Part shown: positions 8,521-16,289 of the stretch, piece by piece
Position numbering within the stretch: the first letter of the stretch is position 1
How the letters are laid out: every line of letters begins with the position of its first letter
DNA from: CAYZIC01 sp964478335
Lineage (GTDB): Bacteria; Verrucomicrobiota; Kiritimatiellia; RFP12; DVOR01
Reading direction: 5' to 3'
Assembly: GCA_964478335.1 (NCBI GenBank)
Contig: CAYZIC010000012.1
Location: forward strand, 1-44,432
DNA: 44,432 bases
Notes under the pieces: generated by a model
Told to the model about the DNA's origin: nothing
Seen by the model: only the letters and a program-made list of their open reading frames with translations
The model's database searches: none
Position numbers and translations under genes: made by a program

Positions 8521-9582
8521 ATGGCTATTGGACAACAATTAAAAGAAGCCCGCGAGCAAAAGGGCATTACCATTGATCAGGTCGTTGACTCGACCAATAT
8601 TATGGCAAAAAGCATCATCGCCCTAGAGTCAGATGACTATGGCAATATGCCAGAATTGATCTATGCGCGCGGATTTATCAAAACCTATGCCGCGATTTTG
8701 GGAGTGGATAGTGCCGCATTGCTTGAAGAATACTCGGCAGACTATCGCGCTTACAGCGCAAATAAACCTGATGAAATGCCGCGCTATACGCTACCCAAGC
8801 GCAAGGGTGGATCGATCTTTGCGATGACTCCGATCCAAGAAGACGAATCCCCTAAGCAAGCCTATGCGCTCATGGCTCAATCGGTCATTATCAAATCAGA
8901 CAAGTCCTCTCCAGCTACTGAGTCCACTGCTGCTCCCGCAGAGTCTGTCGAGACAAGCAGTGGCGCACCGACCGAGGTGCCCGTCGAGACTGCCGAGGCA
9001 TCCGTAGCCCCACTTGTTGATTGTACCACTGCCCCCGTAGAGGCTGCTGGCGCATCTATTTTGCAAGCAATTGACCGAGATCATGAATCGCCCCCACCTT
9101 GTGACGATGAGCCTGCGACGCAGAGCGAATCATCCCCCACAATTTCTGAAGATGACCTCTTTAGTCAGCAAGAGGCCAAAAGGCGTGCGGCGCTCTTTAC
9201 TCGCGCACCCAATCAATCGATCTTTTCTACCGAGCTTCGTAAAAAGCCTGAGACAATTGGTCAATCGATGGGGGAGAAGCTCATTGCGGCATGTGGCACG
9301 ATCTGTGGGAGCCTTTTGGGCTTGACTAAAACAAAGAGTGATGATTACAAGGATCTCAACAAAGTCAAGGGGCGAGTCATGCTTCGACGCGTCTTGGGTT
9401 CGTGCTTGGCGATCGTACTCGTCATTGGACTGGCTTTTGCGATTAGGATGGTCTACCAAGTGACACAATCTAATGAGCCGATCAGTCAAGACCCCCTCGT
9501 TCCTCATACGCAGGCCTCATCGAGTCAGGAAGTCGGCCGTGTCGCTCCATTACCTGCGCCTCTCATCGATGATGTGCGCTAA
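8521..9582 (+). CDS. RodZ-like membrane protein with N-terminal helix-turn-helix
   Basis: The 353-residue protein starts with the HTH_25 domain of RodZ (residues ~3-75; IGQQLKEAREQKGITIDQV and YARGFIKTYAAILGVD), which binds MreB in RodZ. A long Ala/Glu/Pro-rich cytoplasmic linker follows (about 95-280). A single membrane helix lies at ~290-312 (GSCLAIVLVIGLAFAI). Only ~40 residues follow, so the periplasmic DUF4115 domain of classical RodZ is missing. The order ftsK then rodZ-like fits a role in cell shape and division. The start follows AAAAGGAG. Confidence 0.8.
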   Translation: MAIGQQLKEAREQKGITIDQVVDSTNIMAKSIIALESDDYGNMPELIYARGFIKTYAAILGVDSAALLEEYSADYRAYSANKPDEMPRYTLPKRKGGSIFAMTPIQEDESPKQAYALMAQSVIIKSDKSSPATESTAAPAESVETSSGAPTEVPVETAEASVAPLVDCTTAPVEAAGASILQAIDRDHESPPPCDDEPATQSESSPTISEDDLFSQQEAKRRAALFTRAPNQSIFSTELRKKPETIGQSMGEKLIAACGTICGSLLGLTKTKSDDYKDLNKVKGRVMLRRVLGSCLAIVLVIGLAFAIRMVYQVTQSNEPISQDPLVPHTQASSSQEVGRVAPLPAPLIDDVR

Positions 9583-9603
9583 TCCACCTATAAGGAGGTT
9601 GCT

Positions 9604-10107
9604 ATGTTTCATGATTCCACTATTCGTCTTAATTTCTTTGACCTCTTTTGTCAGCCTTGGTTTTGGGCGGCTTTTGCTGGTTGGATGATGGCTCAATTTA
9701 TTAAGATGCTCATTGCTATCCCTAAGCTAAGAGCGCTCGATTTCTCATTCTTTGTCAGCACAGGCGGCATGCCTAGTGCGCATTCGGCGTTGGTCACGGC
9801 ATTGACGACGAGTCTAGGACTGACGCTTGGATTTGATGCGCCGATCTTCATGACTGCACTTGTCTTTGCCACGATTACGATGTTTGATGCGGCCACGGTG
9901 CGCCAGGCTGCAGGCTTGCAAGCAAAGGTCCTCAATAAGATGGTCTATCAGATTTTTAAGGAACACCGCTTTACGGCGGCACCTTTGCGTGAATTGCTGG
10001 GGCATACACGCACAGAGGTTTTCTTTGGTATTGTTACAGGTGTCATTATGGGCATCTGTGTCGTTGAGCTTTTCTTACAACAGGGTTGGTTTACCATCGC
10101 CCAATAA
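9604..10107 (+). CDS. Divergent PAP2 (DUF212) family membrane protein
   Basis: The 167-residue membrane protein has the two family signatures GGMPSAHS (54-61) and GHTRTEVFFG (about 133-142), which resemble the acid phosphatase/PAP2 active-site motifs. Several hydrophobic segments surround them. The family (YuiD-like) is widespread; a lipid-phosphate phosphatase role is suggested by the motifs but unproven. It has an excellent ribosome site (AAGGAGGTTGCT). It lies in the run between the RodZ-like gene and the hydrolase. Confidence 0.88.
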   Translation: MFHDSTIRLNFFDLFCQPWFWAAFAGWMMAQFIKMLIAIPKLRALDFSFFVSTGGMPSAHSALVTALTTSLGLTLGFDAPIFMTALVFATITMFDAATVRQAAGLQAKVLNKMVYQIFKEHRFTAAPLRELLGHTRTEVFFGIVTGVIMGICVVELFLQQGWFTIAQ

Positions 10108-10119
10108 AAGGATCCAGCC

Positions 10120-10773
10120 ATGCGCTTAGAAACAACCATCATCCCAACAGGTGCGATTTGTGCGAATTGTACCCTTGTCGTAAAGGATCACGATGCGTGG
10201 ATCGTTGATCCCGGTGGCGATGCCCCCGATATCATTGCGGCTTTGCAAACTGCAGACGCAACTCCAGTGGCTATTGTCTTGACCCACGGGCACTTTGATC
10301 ACATAGGTGGCGTGGCTGATCTCTGCCAGCACTATCCAGCGCTACCGGTGTATATCTCTCCAGAGGATGCCGAGTGGGCCTTTTCGGATCCCCGCAATGC
10401 CTATCCTCCGTATTATACCCAGCAGCCAACACCCAAAAACTTACAGGCCGTCTTGGTCGATGGGATGACTCTTGAGGTTGGGCAGATTGCGGCTCAAGTG
10501 ATCGCGACTCCAGGGCATACGCCAGGTGGCGTTGTCTTGCGTTTTAGTGCTCCGGACCAGCAAGATATCATGCTTACCGGTGATACGCTCTTTGCTGGTA
10601 GCATCGGGCGCACAGACTTGCCTGGGGGAAATATGATCGTCCTCGATCGTTCGCTCAAAAAGCTCGCCGCATTACCAGGCGATGCGAGGGTCATCCCGGG
10701 GCACAACGAGGAAACCACCCTTGAGACAGAGCGCCGCACCAATCCTTATCTACGGGATGATGATGAATTTTGA
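10120..10773 (+). CDS. Metallo-beta-lactamase-fold hydrolase (glyoxalase II-like)
   Basis: This 217-residue cytoplasmic enzyme binds two metals through THGHFDH (55-61), the His of ATPGHTPGG, the Asp of LTGDTLFAGSIGRTD and the His of VIPGHNEET. The motif set and the short length match the YcbL/GloB-like branch, which hydrolyses glutathione or other thioesters. The true substrate cannot be read from the sequence. The start ATG has AAAAGGA upstream, and the gene follows DUF212 by 12 bases. Confidence 0.92.
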   Translation: MRLETTIIPTGAICANCTLVVKDHDAWIVDPGGDAPDIIAALQTADATPVAIVLTHGHFDHIGGVADLCQHYPALPVYISPEDAEWAFSDPRNAYPPYYTQQPTPKNLQAVLVDGMTLEVGQIAAQVIATPGHTPGGVVLRFSAPDQQDIMLTGDTLFAGSIGRTDLPGGNMIVLDRSLKKLAALPGDARVIPGHNEETTLETERRTNPYLRDDDEF

Positions 10774-10833
10774 CGCACTGTGTCATTGTCGATGACTAAG
10801 TAAACTTTTAGCCATTCACTGAGGAGATGAGAT

Positions 10834-11589
10834 ATGGTTCAGTGTATGATTGCTGCGGTATCGGTCGGTCTTTTTGAAAGCTTCGATGTCTTTATGACAC
10901 GTGGTGGGGCGATCATGTGGACTCTTTTGATCTGTTCGGTGGTGACCTTGGTGGCCGTCATCAAGCGCATCTACTTTTATGTCAACTACAAATTGATGGT
11001 GCGTGATGGTGCGCAGAGCTACCGCAAAGCTCTTGAATCCACTCGTTTGGGCCTGTTTGACGAGGCCGAATCCCTCGCAGACAAGAGCCACTCGCCATTC
11101 GCCAAACTGTTGGGCGATGCCCTTAAAGAGCGCATGATCGACTTTGATCAAGCCTTAGAAGAGTCTGCTCTCGAATTGATGCACCAGATGCATCGTCAGC
11201 TTAGCTTGCTGGATACCATTGTAACCCTTGCGCCGCTATTGGGTATTTTGGGCACCGTGACTGGCATTATCACCTCCTTTGATATGCTCGGTAGTATGGG
11301 CGTCGAAGACCCCACCTCCGTGACTGGTGGTATTGCCGAAGCGCTCCTCACCACCGCAGGGGGACTGTGCGTGTCAATTTTTGCCCTCTTGCCGCTCAAC
11401 ACCTTTAATGCGATCAATCGTCGTCATATGCAAGAGCTTGAATTCGTCACCCACGTAATCGATGTCGCCTATCGCAAGGGCTACATGGCTTTGACTGCCT
11501 CTGCTCCAATCGTTGATGCCTCGACACAAGACCCTGTGCATGAGGAAAACGCTGCAAATGAGGCATCGCAAAGCAATGAAACTCTCTAA
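10834..11589 (+). CDS. exbB: MotA/TolQ/ExbB proton-channel family protein (copy 2)
   Basis: A 251-residue second ExbB-type channel. One membrane segment lies near residues 25-47, and the paired C-terminal segments carry the signature TLAPLLGILGTVTGIITSF followed by GGIAEALLTTAGGLCVSIFA. It is clearly distinct from copy 1 in sequence. The start has GAGGAGATGAGAT upstream. Its last 14 bases overlap the start of the second exbD, and a TonB C-terminal frame follows. This neighbourhood suggests a TonB-type energiser of outer-membrane uptake; the symbol is tentative. Confidence 0.88.
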   Translation: MVQCMIAAVSVGLFESFDVFMTRGGAIMWTLLICSVVTLVAVIKRIYFYVNYKLMVRDGAQSYRKALESTRLGLFDEAESLADKSHSPFAKLLGDALKERMIDFDQALEESALELMHQMHRQLSLLDTIVTLAPLLGILGTVTGIITSFDMLGSMGVEDPTSVTGGIAEALLTTAGGLCVSIFALLPLNTFNAINRRHMQELEFVTHVIDVAYRKGYMALTASAPIVDASTQDPVHEENAANEASQSNETL

Positions 11590-12073
11590 CCCGTATAAAA
11601 AGTCCTCTGCAAGAATTGAGATGGTGCCTATTTGGGACGTTGTATTCTTGCTCTTAGTTTTCTTTATCTACTCCTTTTTGACGATGTCTTTGCAAAAGGG
11701 CGTGCGTGTCAATTTACCTAGAGGAGTAGGGGATGTGACGCTGAGCACGAAGACACAAATCATCATCGATGCCGATAATAATCTCTATCTCAATAATACC
11801 CGCTACAAGCTCGAAGGTCTCATCGATACCGTGGTGTCGAGATTAGGACGAGAGCGCCAATTGGTTTTGGTGCGGGTGGATCGAGATGCTTCTGCAGGGA
11901 TTGCCATTGAGATCCTATCTAAGCTACGCATGCGTGGTGTCCGAGATGTCTCATTCCAATTGCGCAGAGGCCCTAAGCCGACCAATCAGACATCTACCCA
12001 GCTCCACCGCACTACCAGATTTGCCTCCACCACCTCCACCAGAAGAGACCTCATTTGGTGCAATGATCCATAG
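11576..12073 (+). CDS. exbD: ExbD/TolR family protein (copy 2), with a non-homologous tail
   Basis: Start chosen at ATG 11576 (MKLSNPYKKSSARIEMVPIW), which overlaps the end of exbB by 14 bases and has GAGG about 12 bases upstream. The open frame extends further up only inside exbB. The membrane helix (about 20-37; VVFLLLVFFIYSFLTM) keeps the family Asp (WDVVF). The ExbD domain ends near FQLRRGPKP (about residue 135). The remaining ~30 residues (TNQTSTQLHRTT onward) are not ExbD-like and are read out of frame over the proline-rich linker of the TonB frame. This suggests either a frameshift or an incidental overrun. Confidence 0.82.
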   Translation: MKLSNPYKKSSARIEMVPIWDVVFLLLVFFIYSFLTMSLQKGVRVNLPRGVGDVTLSTKTQIIIDADNNLYLNNTRYKLEGLIDTVVSRLGRERQLVLVRVDRDASAGIAIEILSKLRMRGVRDVSFQLRRGPKPTNQTSTQLHRTTRFASTTSTRRDLIWCNDP

Positions 12074-12350
12074 TAAAGCACCCACGCTTCTCAAAGGTCT
12101 CGTCGATGCGCACTCCCATTACCCGCGAGCGGCCAAGATTAATGGGATACAGGGATCGGTGCAAATGTGTGTTTCGATCTCATCGACGGGGCGGGTGACC
12201 GATGTCGAGGTCGTCCAATCGAGCGGTCACAAGATCCTGGACAATGCCGCTGTGAGATCCATGCAACAAGTCATCTTTAAGCCCGCCACCAAAGCAGGTA
12301 AGCCCGTCGAAGAAAACCTCCTGCAGACCATCGACTACCGCTTGTACTAA
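11946..12350 (+). CDS. TonB C-terminal domain protein, overlapping exbD out of frame
   Basis: The frame encodes a proline-rich linker (ALPDLPPPPPPEE) and a TonB C-terminal domain (about the last 85 residues; YPRAAKINGIQGSVQMCVSI, VVQSSGHKILDNAAVRSM, KPVEENLLQTIDYRL). TonB couples ExbB/ExbD to outer-membrane receptors. The given start (ATG 11946) is only the nearest plausible one; another is 11886. No membrane anchor is present from either start, and homology begins only around 11980. The frame is shifted +1 relative to exbD, so a single-base change would produce an ExbD-linker-TonB fusion anchored by the ExbD helix. The domain call is firm; the gene boundary is not. Confidence 0.65.
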   Translation: MSHSNCAEALSRPIRHLPSSTALPDLPPPPPPEETSFGAMIHSKAPTLLKGLVDAHSHYPRAAKINGIQGSVQMCVSISSTGRVTDVEVVQSSGHKILDNAAVRSMQQVIFKPATKAGKPVEENLLQTIDYRLY

Positions 12351-12372
12351 TATCATCAAGGAGCCTAAACAA

Positions 12373-13104
12373 ATGTACGCTATCATTACAAATGCTTTTA
12401 TTGCCTTAGCTACTGTGCTGCCACTTGCACAGACGGCCGAGCCGCGAGCCAACCTTGATCACGAGATCAAGATCGATCAGCAAGACGCTGCCGCCTACGA
12501 GCTTGCCCACCAGCTCGCAGCAAAGTCCCCCGAACGTGCCCTCGAGGCTTTGCTGACCATTCGTCAAGATACCAAAGTGCCTCATCTGGCCGCCTATCGC
12601 GACCAATTGATGAGCTACACCCTCCTCAAGCTAGGCTTGAGAGAGCAGCGCGCCAAGCGATTTGCTGCGGCGTATGTCCTCTTTCGCTCGGCAGGTAAAA
12701 AAGGTGCCCCTGCTTGCCAAGAGCTCCAAAAGACCATTCCGGAGAGTGCGATGCCCTATATCCACCTCCCCAGTGTATCCTCCCTGGAGGCACTGCAGGC
12801 AATTGGGCTCGCCCACCTGACCATCACCAAGCTCATGACCCTGAGCCAGCGAGTGCCTGCGAGCTATCCTAGCCCATTGGTTTTGACGAGCTGTGCTCCT
12901 GAGCAAGTGGTGCGACAAATTATTGCAGAGGTGACTCCAGAGCGTGCCATTGCGGACTACCTTTATTCGGCGATAACCCTCGAACCGCGTAGCCCTGCTG
13001 CACAAAAAATTGCCGATCAGATCCGCCAATCTAAGCGCGACGACACCCTCGTGCTGTTGATCGCAAAGAGCAACAAGCAGCAGCCTGAGAGTACGAGCCG
13101 ATAG
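12373..13104 (+). CDS. Secreted protein of unknown function
   Basis: The 243-residue product begins with a signal peptide (MYAIITNAFIALATVLPLAQ, cleavage probably near TAEPRA) and has the ribosome site AAGGAG. The mature part is alpha-helical and rich in Ala, Leu and Gln, with TPR-like spacing (ERALEALLTIRQDTKVPHLA, AKRFAAAYVLFRSAGKKGA), but no family could be named with confidence. It sits last in the exbB-exbD-tonB run, where TonB-linked operons often carry periplasmic helical-repeat proteins. An inverted repeat follows it. Confidence 0.7.
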   Translation: MYAIITNAFIALATVLPLAQTAEPRANLDHEIKIDQQDAAAYELAHQLAAKSPERALEALLTIRQDTKVPHLAAYRDQLMSYTLLKLGLREQRAKRFAAAYVLFRSAGKKGAPACQELQKTIPESAMPYIHLPSVSSLEALQAIGLAHLTITKLMTLSQRVPASYPSPLVLTSCAPEQVVRQIIAEVTPERAIADYLYSAITLEPRSPAAQKIADQIRQSKRDDTLVLLIAKSNKQQPESTSR

Positions 13105-13144
13105 CGACTCGCGGTCATCTTTTCTCATCCGCTATCCGCGAATT

Positions 13145-13177
13145 GCTATTTTACGTGGCCTAGCGGTTTAAAATAGC
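13145..13177. terminator. Inverted repeat after the exbB2 operon
   Basis: Perfect 9-base arms GCTATTTTA (13145-13153) and TAAAATAGC (13169-13177) surround a 15-base loop. A second, interrupted pairing of CGCGG with CCGCG lies just before it. The T-run inside the left arm would suit termination of the upstream operon, but an operator for the following promoter is equally possible. Confidence 0.4.
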
Positions 13178-13197
13178 GATTAAATGCTAGATTACAC

Positions 13198-13226
13198 TTG
13201 CCTTTAGCATACGCCTCTGCTATAAT
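13198..13226 (+). promoter_or_regulatory. Sigma-70-type promoter for the kinase-corA-DUF2851 operon
   Basis: TTGCCT (13198-13203), a 17-bp spacer and a perfect TATAAT (13221-13226) with TGC directly before it (extended -10). It lies 28 bases before the ATG at 13254. Confidence 0.8.
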
Positions 13227-13253
13227 GCACCTAATTTTAACAAAGGCCTCACC

Positions 13254-13988
13254 ATGACATCAGTCACAGACACAAATCCAACCTACGGCGTGACCCGAGC
13301 ACTCCTCGAGTCGCCTGAGACCATTGTCCTCAACCGTGGACGAAAAGCCAATGCGGACGTCTTTAAAGTGACCACTGCTGCGGGGGAATTTGTCGTTAAA
13401 GACTTTAAAAAGTGCCCCTGGTGGATTCGATGGACTTATGGACGCCTCATGGCGGGGCATGAATATCGCCTCATGGCCGCCCTCGCTGACATTGATGGTA
13501 TCCCTCAGCAAGTCTTTCGCCTCGATGCATACGCCATGGGCATGGCATTCCTTAAGGCTGACACCCTCCGTGATCACTTGCGTAGCCAAGAGCCTATCCC
13601 AGAGGACTACTTCCCTGCGCTAGAGAAACTCATGATGCAGGTTCACGCTCGCAATGTATCCCATCTCGATTGCCGCAACGCTCGTAACGTCATGATCGAT
13701 GCCGCAGGGAAACCCATCCTCATCGATTTTCAGTCTGGTATTTGGATGCGATTCTTGCCCAAATGCCTTCGCAACATCCTTATCTTAGCCGACCTCTCTG
13801 GCGTCTACAAGCATTGGTATAGTGCGGCTCCAGAAACCATGGGCACCGCACGCAAACTTACCCTTATCCGCCACTTTAAGCTCCGACGATTATGGGTCTT
13901 TACAGGATACTCCTGGTTTAAGATGAGGCAACCTAAGCATTCGGATATGCGGTTGCTCGCAGAAGAAGAAGCGTTGACTAAAAAATAA
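13254..13988 (+). CDS. Protein-kinase-fold (RIO/LPS-kinase-like) protein
   Basis: The 244-residue protein has the landmarks of a small atypical kinase: a Gly/Arg-rich N-lobe, Lys 49 in FVVKDF, the catalytic loop HLDCRNARN (137-145) and the metal-binding IDFQ (157-160). The spacing from catalytic Asp to Asn is one residue longer than in canonical kinases. Related proteins include Kdo/lipopolysaccharide core kinases and RIO-type kinases. The substrate cannot be inferred; an envelope sugar is possible. It is the first gene after a strong promoter, has AAAGG before its start, and is followed by corA after 12 bases. Confidence 0.72.
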   Translation: MTSVTDTNPTYGVTRALLESPETIVLNRGRKANADVFKVTTAAGEFVVKDFKKCPWWIRWTYGRLMAGHEYRLMAALADIDGIPQQVFRLDAYAMGMAFLKADTLRDHLRSQEPIPEDYFPALEKLMMQVHARNVSHLDCRNARNVMIDAAGKPILIDFQSGIWMRFLPKCLRNILILADLSGVYKHWYSAAPETMGTARKLTLIRHFKLRRLWVFTGYSWFKMRQPKHSDMRLLAEEEALTKK

Positions 13989-14000
13989 AGGATCCCGGAC

Positions 14001-14939
14001 ATGTTAGCAATTTATCAATGGGTAGAAGGTAGCCTCCGCGAAGTCGCCATCCCAACCGGTCCCTGCTGGATTAATGTCGCAGCACCATCCAATGAAGAAA
14101 TCCTCAAAGTTCAAACCCTTACCTCCGTTACCCGTGAATTTCTCACCGACCTCCTCGACCGAGACGAAAGGCCGCGTCTAGATGTCGATGACGATGGCAC
14201 AGTCCAGATCATCGTCCATGTCCCCTATCACGAGCCCAACGAAAACCTTCACCCCTTTAATACACTCCCGCTTGGTATCATTCACAAAGGCCAAGCCGTT
14301 ATCACTATTTGCAACCGCTCTACACCGATTGCGGCATCATTCCTCGATCAAATCCGCCGCGTTTGCCCGCCTGAGCAAAAGTATCGATTTACCTTTCACC
14401 TCCTCTGGCACGCTGCAATCCTCTATTTGCGCTATCTCCGTGACATCCGTCAACGTGCAGACATGGTCGAACAAGAGCTCCACGAATCAATCTCTAATGA
14501 AGGCCTCATGAAGCTCCTCAATATTGAGAAGAGCTTGGTTTACTTTACCACCTCGCTAAAGGCCAATGACATCCTGCTTAAGCGCCTCTGCTCCACCCGC
14601 ATTCTCAAGATTAGTGAGGACGACCTCGATGTGCTCGAAGATGCCCATATTGAATATCAACAAGCGCTAGAAATGGCCAGTATTCACAGCAACATTTTGA
14701 CTGGCACACTTGACGCTTTTGCATCGATTATCTCAAACAATCTAAACAACGTCATGAAGTTTCTCACCTCAGTGACGCTCGTCCTCATGGTGCCCTCTCT
14801 GATCGGCACCCTGTATGGGATGAATTTTACGCATCTCCCCTTTGCTGATCAGCCGTGGGGTTTATGGGCCGTCATGGGAATTACAGCCATCATCACCTTG
14901 ATGATGATTTACTTCTTTAAAAAACGCCGCTTCTTCTAA
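14001..14939 (+). CDS. corA: CorA-family Mg2+ (divalent cation) channel
   Basis: The 312-residue protein forms pentameric inner-membrane channels for Mg2+ or Co2+. A large cytoplasmic alpha/beta domain and long stalk helix precede two C-terminal membrane helices. The selectivity signature YGMNF has GMN at 273-275, between the helices. The C-terminus is basic (FFKKRRFF), as usual. Its start has AAAGGA. The stop overlaps the next ATG in TAATG. Which ion it moves cannot be read from the motif alone. No riboswitch is possible in the 12-base gap before it. Confidence 0.95.
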   Translation: MLAIYQWVEGSLREVAIPTGPCWINVAAPSNEEILKVQTLTSVTREFLTDLLDRDERPRLDVDDDGTVQIIVHVPYHEPNENLHPFNTLPLGIIHKGQAVITICNRSTPIAASFLDQIRRVCPPEQKYRFTFHLLWHAAILYLRYLRDIRQRADMVEQELHESISNEGLMKLLNIEKSLVYFTTSLKANDILLKRLCSTRILKISEDDLDVLEDAHIEYQQALEMASIHSNILTGTLDAFASIISNNLNNVMKFLTSVTLVLMVPSLIGTLYGMNFTHLPFADQPWGLWAVMGITAIITLMMIYFFKKRRFF

Positions 14940-16282
14940 TGGACACGCTCATCGAGATCCTCAGTGACCGAGCCAGTGCGTATGTTACTCGCTATCTCTG
15001 TCCCGTCGGCCTCTGCGAGGAGACGGGGGGGATCCCTATCTATGAGAAGTATATCCAAGCTATTTGGTTTGATGCTACCTTAAGACCGGATACCTTTCGC
15101 CTCATGGATGGCCGCGAATTAACCATCATTGATCCTGGTCAGTGGAATCTCGAGGCCGGGCCAGATTTTACCCATGCGGCTATTCAAATTGATGGCATTA
15201 CCTATCAAGGTGACATTGAGATTCACACCAAGCCCAATGATTGGGACCTCCACGGTCATGCGCCTGATCCCTATTATCGACATGTCATCCTACACGTCAC
15301 TTGGTACACCACGCCTCTAGCCAAAACCATTCATCCAGCAATCCCCCATCTTGCTTTCGCTCCGCAGCTCGAAACAGCCACGCCCTATCCCTTTGAGGCC
15401 ATTACCCTCTCTGATTATCCCCATCATACTCTCCCTGAGGCAAGCCCCTGTGCGGATCATTTTGCACGCAATCCACAAGCGCTCATCGAGCTGCTCACCT
15501 CCGCAGGTTATTATCGACTCCATCAAAAGACCTCTCGTCTTAAATTACGCACCGAAGCACTCGCCGATACACCCATTCAAGCCCTCTATGAATCTTTTAT
15601 GGCAGCGATGGGCTACAAGCAAAATAGCGCACCCTTTCGCAGATTGGCCACTGAGTTGCCTTACGACAAGCTGACCTTGCAGACTCCTCTTGAGACCTTT
15701 GCTCAATTGGCGGGCACAGCAGGGCTCATCCCTAATACCCCAACCATGCGACCTCTTTGGGATCTCTGGTGGCAACACTCTACCCACACCCCAGACACGC
15801 CCTACCAATGGGTTACCCGAAATCAACGCCCCCAAAATCATCCCCTTCGTCGTATTGCTGCTGCGGCTACGTTGATGAAGCCTCTAACCGAGCTGCTCAA
15901 TCAAACCTATGATCAGCCTGATTGGGCTAAAGCAATCGTTAATCATCTGCTTGATCAAGACGATCAGACTATTCATGATGCTCTTCAGGTTAAAACAGCC
16001 TTTATCGGCAAAAGTAGACTACAGACACTTGTTAACAACGTCATTGCGCCTTATTTGATTTTGACCAATAAACTGCCCGTTGACAATCTGCTTACCTTGC
16101 CTCAAGAGGAAATCTCCTCTACTCAAAAAGAGATCACGCAACGACTCACTGCCAATGATCCTGATCTGCTTGCGCAAATCCCTGCTACAGGGCTTATTCA
16201 ACAAGGCCTCCTGCAAATCGCTGCAGACTTTTGTCACAATACGCGCACCCTCTGCAACAATTGTCCCATTGCCTCGTTTTAG
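14939..16282 (+). CDS. DUF2851 family protein
   Basis: The 447-residue protein matches the DUF2851 pattern: an N-terminal FDATLRPDTFRLMDGRELTI block, GPDFTHAAIQIDG, GDIEIHTKPNDWDLHGH and HVILHVTW, and a conserved Cys cluster at the very end (HNTRTLCNNCPIASF). The HTKPxDW-type segment and conserved acids have led to suggestions of a nuclease-like fold, but I do not know of an assigned function. Its ATG overlaps the corA stop by one base, so it is co-translated. It converges with epmA, the stop codons being only 7 bases apart, with no room for a dedicated terminator. Confidence 0.85.
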   Translation: MDTLIEILSDRASAYVTRYLCPVGLCEETGGIPIYEKYIQAIWFDATLRPDTFRLMDGRELTIIDPGQWNLEAGPDFTHAAIQIDGITYQGDIEIHTKPNDWDLHGHAPDPYYRHVILHVTWYTTPLAKTIHPAIPHLAFAPQLETATPYPFEAITLSDYPHHTLPEASPCADHFARNPQALIELLTSAGYYRLHQKTSRLKLRTEALADTPIQALYESFMAAMGYKQNSAPFRRLATELPYDKLTLQTPLETFAQLAGTAGLIPNTPTMRPLWDLWWQHSTHTPDTPYQWVTRNQRPQNHPLRRIAAAATLMKPLTELLNQTYDQPDWAKAIVNHLLDQDDQTIHDALQVKTAFIGKSRLQTLVNNVIAPYLILTNKLPVDNLLTLPQEEISSTQKEITQRLTANDPDLLAQIPATGLIQQGLLQIAADFCHNTRTLCNNCPIASF

Positions 16283-16289
16283 AGGCTTG

